Positions 57,784 to 64,000 of a DNA stretch of 64,000 nucleotides are shown piece after piece. Within the stretch, counting starts at the first letter, position 1. The number at the start of each line of letters is the position of its first letter. A program made the position numbers and the translations under genes. Source of the stretch: Agelas oroides (Eukaryota > Porifera > Demospongiae > Agelasida > Agelasidae); assembly GCA_949130485.1 (NCBI GenBank), contig OX422194.1:9271780-9335779 (forward strand). The letters are read 5' to 3'. The notes under the pieces were generated by a model. That model had not been told where the DNA came from. It saw nothing but the letters and a program-made list of their open reading frames with translations, and did no database searches.

Positions 57784-57912
57784 GATATCCTCTCTGTTGA
57801 CAACTTAGGCCGCTCCCCCGTTGATATTGACGTAATATCTCCAGCCTTTCGACCTATGACCTTTTTCTGCGTTCCTTTGAAGACGGTGGCTGTGCAGCTT
57901 GTGAGGAGAGCG
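57784..57912. promoter_or_regulatory. Bidirectional promoter of ATE1 and UMP-CMP kinase
   Basis: Only 129 bp lie between the ATE1 start and the kinase start used here, or 72 bp to an in-frame upstream ATG at 57856. It contains TTGACGTAAT but no TATA box. Confidence 0.5.
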
Positions 57913-59141
57913 ATGTCTGCCGCCAAGCCTCTGGTGGTGTTTGTGCTGGGCGGGCCGGGAGCAGGGAAGGGAACACAGTGTGCCAAAATAGTCAAGGTGG
58001 GCGTCTCCGCTTGTTAATAGGATGGAAGGTACTGTACTTGTAAATTTAAGCTACAAGTGAGAATGTGGCTTGTGAGATAAAAGTGCTCCCTCCCTCCTCC
58101 CTCCTCCCTCCCTCCCTCCCTCCCTCCCTCCCTCCCTCCCTCCCTCCCTCCCTCCCTCCCTCCCTCCCTCCCTCCCTCCCTCCCTCCCTCCCTCCCTCCC
58201 TCCCTCCCTCCCTCCCTCCCTCCCTCCTCCCTCCCTCCTCCCTCCCTCCACCCCTCCCAGGAATATGGTTTTGTCCATTTGTCAGCAGGAGACTTGCTGA
58301 GAGCTGAGAGAGACAGTGGGTCTCCGGATGGAGAGCTCATTGAGAGCTACATTAGGCAGGGGACCATTGTCCCAGTCGAGATCACCATCAACCTCATCCG
58401 GAAGGTGCCACACCACACTCAGCCTGAATATGTAGATTGATTAGCCTTGTCCCAAGCCCCCACCCAGCTTACTGTCGCTTGTATACTGCAAGCAACAGGA
58501 CCTGGGAACAGGACTATGTATTTGTACACTGTGACTGTCAATGTCTCACCTACTGCAGGCCATATCTGCCAGTGCTACCCAAAAGTTTGTCATTGACGGT
58601 TTTCCTCGCAATGAAAACAATCTGGAAGGCTGGGAGAGGGTGATGGGAGACAAGTGTAACCTCAAATTTGTGCTCTTCTTGGAATGTCCAGAGGAGGTAT
58701 ATGCTAGTACCAATCATTGTAGTATTGTGTTGCACTTTTGATTGGTCGTGTGTGCACGTGCAGACTTGTTTAGATCGTGCAATGGGACGTGGGGACTCCA
58801 GTGGAGCGAGGAGGTCAGACGATGATCCTGAGGTCTTCAAAAAGAGGTAAATTATCATTGTTTTCACAGGAACCTGTGTAGCCTACCAGCTCTGTATCAC
58901 TAAACCTGTCACATGCTCTCACAGGTACCGTACGTACGTCACCCAAACAATGCCCATCATTCAAACATTCGAGAAGAGAGGGCTAGTGAGGACAATATCT
59001 GCCGTACCAGGCCCAGAAAAGGCAAGTACATAGACAAGTGGATGCAATATGCATTGCTTCATGACCCCACTGCAATACTCGGTGCCATTCTGTCTCTCCC
59101 AGGTATTTGAAGAAGTGAAGAAACTGTTTCAAGGATTGTGA
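57913..59141 (+). CDS. CMPK1: UMP-CMP kinase
   Basis: Phosphorylates UMP, CMP and dCMP with ATP. Six exons (57913-57996, 58261-58404, 58559-58696, 58764-58846, 58925-59021, 59103-59141) join to 195 codons (194 aa), the usual family length. The P-loop [10 protein letters not shown] follows [11 protein letters not shown]-binding and core motifs are [42 protein letters not shown] and [10 protein letters not shown]; the lid holds [13 protein letters not shown]. The exon 5 donor is GC (AAAAG|gcaagt), a minor but recognised class. An in-frame ATG at 57856 would add MTFFCVPLKTVAVQLVRRA, which is basic and could be a mitochondrial leader. Confidence 0.95.
58086..58256. repeat. CCCT tetranucleotide microsatellite
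   Basis: About 40 CCCT units directly before the exon 2 acceptor of the UMP-CMP kinase gene. Confidence 0.97.
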
Positions 59142-59351
59142 TTGCATCTTGTCTTAGTAAAAATGTACATGCTCTGCATTTATTATTAGCGGACAAACAT
59201 GTGGAACATAAATTCATGACACATGATATAAAATTCATGGTTACAAAACATATTTTGCTGGACAATCAAGTGTGATCAGCTGCTTTTCCCCCCAAAGAAC
59301 CTGTCAAGTGTACGGGAGATGATTTACCACTGCTAGCAGTGTGGACCCATG

Positions 59352-60741
59352 TCATGTCTCCAAGCCATCAATGTATACATAGGGCAGCACTGTCACTGAA
59401 AAGTCTTGGCTTGGTATATGTCTGGTCCAATCATACCAGACTCCATCCCGCCCTAAACACCCGTCCACCCCAGGGACCACATCCACTGGGGTTAGAGTCT
59501 GAGAGTCTAGCTCTAGAGAGAGGGGGGCCGTCCTGTTGACTGCCTGGCTATTGTTTCCTGGGAGTAGTGAAGTATCAATACTTACTAGGAGACACAGAGG
59601 TTGCGTTGTGTCAGCCGCCCTCTTTCCTCGCCAGGAGCTGCCTCGAGGACCTGTCACACTGTTAGGCAGACTAAGTTGCTGGCGGGGAAGTCTGACTACT
59701 AATGAGTTCACACCCTCTGGTGCACTCGGTTGTCTGTATGAGTTCAATGGAAAACTGAGGGTTAGGGTGGGGAAATCACTTTTACTTAAGCTGTCGCTTG
59801 AGGGAGGAGATGGTTTTGATGAATCAGGCGGAGGAGGAGGGTGACTGGTGCTGTTAGAAAGAGTGTTTGTCTGTGCGACTGTAGCTGCTGCTGCTTGCTG
59901 TGCTGCAGATGGTGGTTGTTGAGGCCCTCTCTTAACTGTTGAGAGCAACTGCTGTACTTGTGTTCGACTCCGAGTGGGGTGCTGGGTCACACGCGCTGGC
60001 AATGAGGTGGAGGATGTGGAGGGTGTAGGGAGTGAGGAAGTGGAGGGTGTGGGGAGTGAGGAAGTGGAGGGTGTGGGGAGTGAGGAGGTGGAGGGTGAGG
60101 GGAGTGAGGAGGTGGAGGGTGAGGGGATGGAGGGTGTGGGAAGTGAGGAGGTGGAGGGTGTGGGAAGTGGGGGGAGTGATGCAGTGGGCATACTGCTGGC
60201 ATTAGCAGCCAAGCCGTTAGGAGTTCTGTTAGGTACTAGGCCTTGCCACTGTTTGACAAGGTTCTTCATCCTCTTTGCTAGTTTCCGATTGGTTGCAGCA
60301 AGCTTCCGCCGAACTGTGTTAACATGCTTTCCTAGCCGAGTTGCCTAGGACAAGAATGAACATGATTAACAGGCTAGCACTGTACTAGCACTGGCATATA
60401 AGGCAAGGTGTCTAACCAATGATGTGCGTGTCTTGTCGTCTTCTAGGACACTAAGCATCACATAAAATCACAAAGGCACCGTTTTTCTACACCTTCAGAT
60501 CCTCAGCCGTGACCTGAGCTTGCTCCAGACAAGACACCACTTCTCTTACAGCACCCATGTCCTGAACCTTCATTGGAGAGAAAATAAAAATGGCGGCGGC
60601 GAGTAAATACTTATAAACAGACCCCGGAAATCTTTCCGCTAGGAGCAAATGACCCCAAAATTGCTCTACGAGGCTTACATTTCCTTCCGAATCGATGGCT
60701 CGCAACAGTTTTTTCGTCAGATCCTGAACGGTGTCGGGCAT
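59352..60741 (-). CDS. MED26: Mediator subunit MED26
   Basis: MED26 links Mediator to TFIID and to elongation factors. Three exons (60741-60679, 60567-60493, 60344-59352) join in phase to 377 codons (376 aa; human 600). The N-terminal TFIIS/LW-type helical domain is present: LTKKLLRAIDSEGN, MGAVREVVSCLEQAQVTAED, then ATRLGKHVNTVRRKL and LAKRMKNLVKQWQGL. A long Ser/Pro/Thr-rich linker contains repeated LPTPSTSS units. The C-terminal signature VDGCLGRDGVWYDWT and VTVLPYVYID matches the Mediator-binding end of human MED26. Its stop faces that of the kinase gene 210 bp away. Confidence 0.9.
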
Positions 60742-61169
60742 GGCATTTTTTGTCTCCCCCTCTCATGTGGTGAGCACTCGCCAGCAAAGCCCTTCGCCGC
60801 ATTCTGAATCGCTGGAAAAAATGTGACGTTTGACACGCGCACAATATCTCCATGCCGATTGACCGTGACGTCATCAACGTCATACTCATGTGACCGGAGG
60901 CTTCCCCACCAGGTCAAGGCAGAGAGGTGGTTTCAGGACAGTTCTTGTACCGCGGAGTGAAAGAGGTGAATCACTAGTACCGTCAAATGCACAATAGAGT
61001 AAATGACACTGGTACTGTTACGCTGTACTGTTTGGTTAGACCGGTAGCAACCAATTGTACTGGTAAACTATTTTTATTCTACTGTGTGATTATGTTGCCA
61101 TGGTTTGAGAGGAGGGACATCAGAAGAGTTTTTTGTGTCATCCTCTCCTACAGCTGACACTGCTGCCTG
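60742..61169. promoter_or_regulatory. Divergent promoter with CRE site
   Basis: Lies between MED26 and the His-rich gene. It has a full TGACGTCA at 60866-60873 followed by AACGTCA, and a donor-like GAAAGAG|gtgaat near 60965 that could end a 5' UTR exon of the His-rich gene. Confidence 0.4.
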
Positions 61170-61658
61170 ATGGATTGGGCTCTGCGTCACGAGGAGAGGG
61201 AGTTACAGAGAGAGGCACAAAGGGTTAGAGCCAGACCATTTCCTGTCTCGAGTCTACTCTAGCAAATAACTGAACTTTAACTTTTGTCAATTCGTCTCTG
61301 TGTTAGTAGGTAAACACTTCCTATGCACTGTAAGAAAAGGGATGTTTGTCATTGTCTGTTTTTATAGGAGGCCCAGCACGGCCACTACGGTGCCGCAGCT
61401 CATCTGGCACATGAGGCCAATGTTGTCCACCATGAGCGAGAGCACCTTCTGCCCGATCACCATCATGGCCACCATGGGCATCACTTCCCCCCTCCCCACC
61501 ATGGGCATCACTTCCCCCCTCCCCACCACGATCATCACTTCCCCCCTCCCCACCACGGGCATCATCAACACCACCATCACCACCCTCCTCCCCCTGTCCA
61601 CCATCACCCCCATCACCACCATCACCATCAGGAGGAAGGATGCTGCATTATCTTGTAA
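61170..61658 (+). CDS. Small His-rich protein with CaaX-like C-terminus
   Basis: Unrecognised protein. Exons 61170-61223 and 61368-61658 (donor AAAGG|gttaga, acceptor TTTATAG) join to 115 codons (114 aa). Start MDWALRHEERELQREAQR, then EAQHGHYGAAAHLAHE, then a tract that is largely His: HHHGHHGHHFPPPHHGHH, two more HHFPPPHH repeats, and a second block rich in His and Pro. The end is EEGCCIIL-stop. CIIL fits a CaaX box with Leu last, the type preferred by geranylgeranyl transferase I, and the preceding Cys could be palmitoylated. A membrane-anchored metal-binding protein is the inference; the His runs could equally be simple-sequence. The other + frame through this region gives a repetitive Thr/Ile/Pro-rich product and is rejected. 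Confidence 0.55.
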
Positions 61659-62298
61659 AGTGACTGGGTGGTGGAAGTGTGTCCCACAAAATATAAACTA
61701 CTGAAATCCCCCTCTACTTTAGAAACTGTTCTTAATTTTTTTTACGGATGAGTTTTTATTTATTTTACCTTAGTGGAGTGTATTAGTGTGTTTGAATTGT
61801 GTTTCATTTTTTCTGAGGATGGCTGGATCTCGCATTGGTGTGTTTGTCCATACACTCAGCAGAGGTTACATTATGAATTTAATTAGCAGTGTTTGGTAGT
61901 CAAAGCAACAGGTAGTACGGTTATTTCCTGTAAGTGCAAAGTACTTCCAGTTTTAGTTCCACTTCCTGTCCTGAGGATATCAGATGATCACCAAGTTTTC
62001 AAAACGTTTTTATAGTGAATTTTTTTGTTACAAAATTTTCTGATATAAAATATAGAAGAACATATAATGTACCATCATCATATCAGGTTTGAGCAATAAA
62101 TAGTGACAAAAAAAGATAAAAGAAAATAGAGGCCTGCCCAGCAAGTGATTACATGGAAAGAAAAGCACAGAAAAATAATAAAAGTTGGGCTGGGTGGTGT
62201 CATGAGTCAAGGGAGATTTGGCAGTGGTACTGAACAGTGTTTCCTAGCGATTGGCACAAGATGTCTGATCACTGGCCAGCAGTGAGCGACAGAGCAGT
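61659..62298. other. Convergent 3' regions
   Basis: No gene seen between the His-rich gene and JUN. The stretch is A/T-rich with several AATAAA-like sites read on the minus strand, as expected of 3' UTRs. Confidence 0.5.
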
Positions 62299-63360
62299 TC
62301 ATTCTGACGAGACAGAGTCTAATGCCTCTATCCTAATCCCTTCTGGAATATTGACCTGACAACCCTTGTTCATGTGCTGGATTAATGCCTTCTTGAGGTT
62401 GCAAATTTGTTCCTTCAGACTATTCAGCTCGTTGTTCAGTTCCTGATTGTGCTCCTTGAGCACCCTCACTTTTCCCTGCAAGTCTGACTCTCGCTGAAGT
62501 CTGCGGATACGACACTTTGAGGCTGCAATACGGTTGCGTGCCTTCTTCCTCTGAACCTTCATTTCTTCTTGAGAGTGCATGTTTGGGACAACCGCTTGCA
62601 GTTCTCTCAAAAAGTCTGGGTTCATGGGCTCCCCAGCAACAGACGCAGGATGACTACTTGCCCCAAGACTGAATGCACTATAGCTATGCTCATTGGACTG
62701 AGCTGGAGTATTGTACCCGTTCATCATCGAATAGGAGTCAACTAAGCTCCGGGAGGAGGAGATGGGATACGTGTATGAAGATGATGACCCTGACTGGGAG
62801 GCGGGAATATTAGGAATATAGTCCATAGTCGCTGTTACATATGTCGAGGCGGCCAGTTCAAGGCTGGGGTTTGCCCCAGTTGCGTAGTGGGATGTCGTGA
62901 GACCACCAGCCTGGGGGTGTGTGTGGTGGTGGTGGATGACTGAATTAGGCATCTGTACAACGCTGGTAGTGCCGCCTTTCTGTGAGTTCTGGTGGTGATT
63001 CAGACGATCCAGTGCATCTAGAAATCCCTGCGCGTACATCTCCTGTTCTTCAGTCACGGGGGCACACGAGTTCAGGAATCGCGACGGAGTTGGCGTGTGC
63101 GTGGTCGTCGACGCCCCAGCGCTACTCAGTAACGTTTCCACTTCTGGCGTGCTCAGTGGAAAGGTCCTTGTATCGGGCGTAGCAAGGAGATAATTAGAGG
63201 ATTTCTCTCGCTTCACTGTGTTTTCCAGCTCCAAAAAGAGACCGGTTGGAGGCTTGTGGAAGTCACTAACAGTATGATCATCGTATAGACTCCCTTCCAT
63301 TGAGATCATTTGGACTACAATAGGCTTGCGGTTTAGATCACAGGGGGTGGTAAAGGTCAC
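62299..63360 (-). CDS. JUN: JUN AP-1 bZIP transcription factor, single exon
   Basis: Intronless gene of 353 aa, like vertebrate JUN genes. The C-terminal bZIP has the AP-1 basic region RKKARNRIAASKCRIRRLQR followed by heptads of Leu and ends HMNKGCQVNIPEG, as in c-Jun (HVNSGCQ). The transactivation part has YLLATPDTRTFPLSTPEVET, which aligns with the c-Jun JNK sites (LLTSPDVG and LASPELE), here with Thr-Pro in both. PVTEEQEMYAQGFLDALDRL matches the conserved Jun motif VTEEQEGFADGFVKAL. Other bZIP families lack these. It should dimerise with itself or Fos/ATF partners and bind TGAC/GTCA sites; the upstream CRE at 63472 may allow self-regulation. Confidence 0.95.
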   Translation of the reverse strand: MTFTTPCDLNRKPIVVQMISMEGSLYDDHTVSDFHKPPTGLFLELENTVKREKSSNYLLATPDTRTFPLSTPEVETLLSSAGASTTTHTPTPSRFLNSCAPVTEEQEMYAQGFLDALDRLNHHQNSQKGGTTSVVQMPNSVIHHHHTHPQAGGLTTSHYATGANPSLELAASTYVTATMDYIPNIPASQSGSSSSYTYPISSSRSLVDSYSMMNGYNTPAQSNEHSYSAFSLGASSHPASVAGEPMNPDFLRELQAVVPNMHSQEEMKVQRKKARNRIAASKCRIRRLQRESDLQGKVRVLKEHNQELNNELNSLKEQICNLKKALIQHMNKGCQVNIPEGIRIEALDSVSSE

Positions 63361-63471
63361 TAGATAATCTAGCTACTACTAAAGCTTCACTTCACTTCAG
63401 CTTTGCAGTGCAAGGTACGAATGAGGCACGATCCTTCCAAGCGGCCTTTTGTACCCTCGGGATTTTTTGCA

Positions 63472-63479
63472 TGACGTCA
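63472..63479. promoter_or_regulatory. CRE/AP-1 type site upstream of JUN
   Basis: TGACGTCA 112 bp before the JUN start codon (minus strand gene), next to TATATTTA. Vertebrate JUN promoters also carry a TGACATCA site bound by Jun/ATF2. Confidence 0.55.
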
Positions 63480-63499
63480 CGGTCTATATTTACCTCACC

Positions 63500-64000
63500 T
63501 CTTTGGAATGCACTCCAGATAAGTATATTCATAGTCTGTGGTTTGCCGGCACTTTACTTGTGGGTGGATGAGACCTTATTAGGTAAAAGTACCCATTGTT
63601 CAGTTCTTGTAGCCACACGCATGGTTACGCATTTCCTAGCAACTCTGTAGCATTGTATGGCTGCCAACCTTGACGTATTATCACCATTGCCGGATAGTTG
63701 CAGTAACGCGTTTAGTTACGCCTGAACGCGTTCACCATAGTGCAAAGTACTTGATTAATGGAAAGCATATTCCGCTGTATAAAGATAGTATCACACACAC
63801 AATTAATGATTCAAGTGCATCATTTGTCTGTAATGTTTTTGGTCCTTGTAAAGCTGTTGGAACACCCGGTACTTGCTGTCATGGAACCTGAAAATTAGGA
63901 GACAGTTCAGTATGCAAACTAACATACTGCCAATGAACATGTCACAATCACATAATACATGAGTTCCAACCCAGCACTTGCTGTTTCCAACAAAAACAGA
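63500..64000. other. No gene seen
   Basis: Right edge of the window. One 74-codon + frame (63670-63891) has no domain, no splice context and no start context that I can support. Confidence 0.5.

Noticed and set aside
61362..61704. Alternative frames (Thr/Ile/Pro-rich on +, Met/Val/Gly-rich on -) through the His-rich gene
   Set aside because: They lack paired splice sites in phase and a sensible C-terminus; the His-rich frame has both.

Overview
This window is eukaryotic nuclear DNA from an animal, probably a non-bilaterian with a compact genome such as a sponge. That assignment is inference. The evidence is genes split by many short GT-AG introns, promoters shared by divergent gene pairs, 3' ends of convergent genes only 36-210 bp apart, and animal families such as FCHO, RNF11, a UBF-like HMG protein, MED26 and a JUN-type bZIP factor. 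Exons were joined by hand from splice signals and reading phase. For most genes the joined exons sum to an exact number of codons, but no transcript was available.

Layout. 0-2.6 kb: 3' end of an FCHO endocytic adaptor gene (+). 2.9-5.3 kb: RNF11-like RING gene (-). 5.9-12.6 kb: gene-poor, with a tRNA-like SINE head, minisatellites and a large inverted repeat. 12.7-16.4 kb: nine-exon gene of unknown function with a C/H-rich putative zinc module (-). 16.7-19.2 kb: ubiquitin-like plus helical-repeat protein (+). 19.3-22.2 kb: secreted purple-acid-phosphatase-like metallophosphoesterase (-). 22.3-25.7 kb: UBF/UBTF-like HMG-box factor (+). 25.8-47.5 kb: accessory region of transposon-like elements, minisatellites, a broken second copy of the 12.7-16.4 kb gene, a coiled-coil gene with tandem exon blocks, a transposase-like remnant blown up into 36 copies of a 42-bp unit, and scattered copies of exons from PWP1 and other genes. 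47.5-53.9 kb: PWP1 (+), with a 2.2-kb minisatellite in one intron. 53.9-56.0 kb: unrecognised coiled-coil gene (-). 56.2-57.8 kb: single-exon ATE1 (-). 57.9-59.1 kb: UMP-CMP kinase (+). 59.4-60.7 kb: MED26 (-). 61.2-61.7 kb: small His-rich protein with a CaaX-like end (+). 62.3-63.4 kb: JUN (-). 63.4-64 kb: JUN upstream region, nothing else seen.

Themes. PWP1 and the UBF-like gene both belong to rRNA synthesis, and both have CACGTG E-boxes just upstream of the start codon. A family of foldback elements with TAGTCTCG or TAGCCTCG ends and 9-bp target duplications has inserted in introns and intergenic DNA; this looks like a non-autonomous Mutator-type family. The most novel items are the unknown zinc-module gene and its scrambled copy, the His-rich CaaX protein, the UBL/helical protein, and the repeat array grown from a transposase Cys motif.
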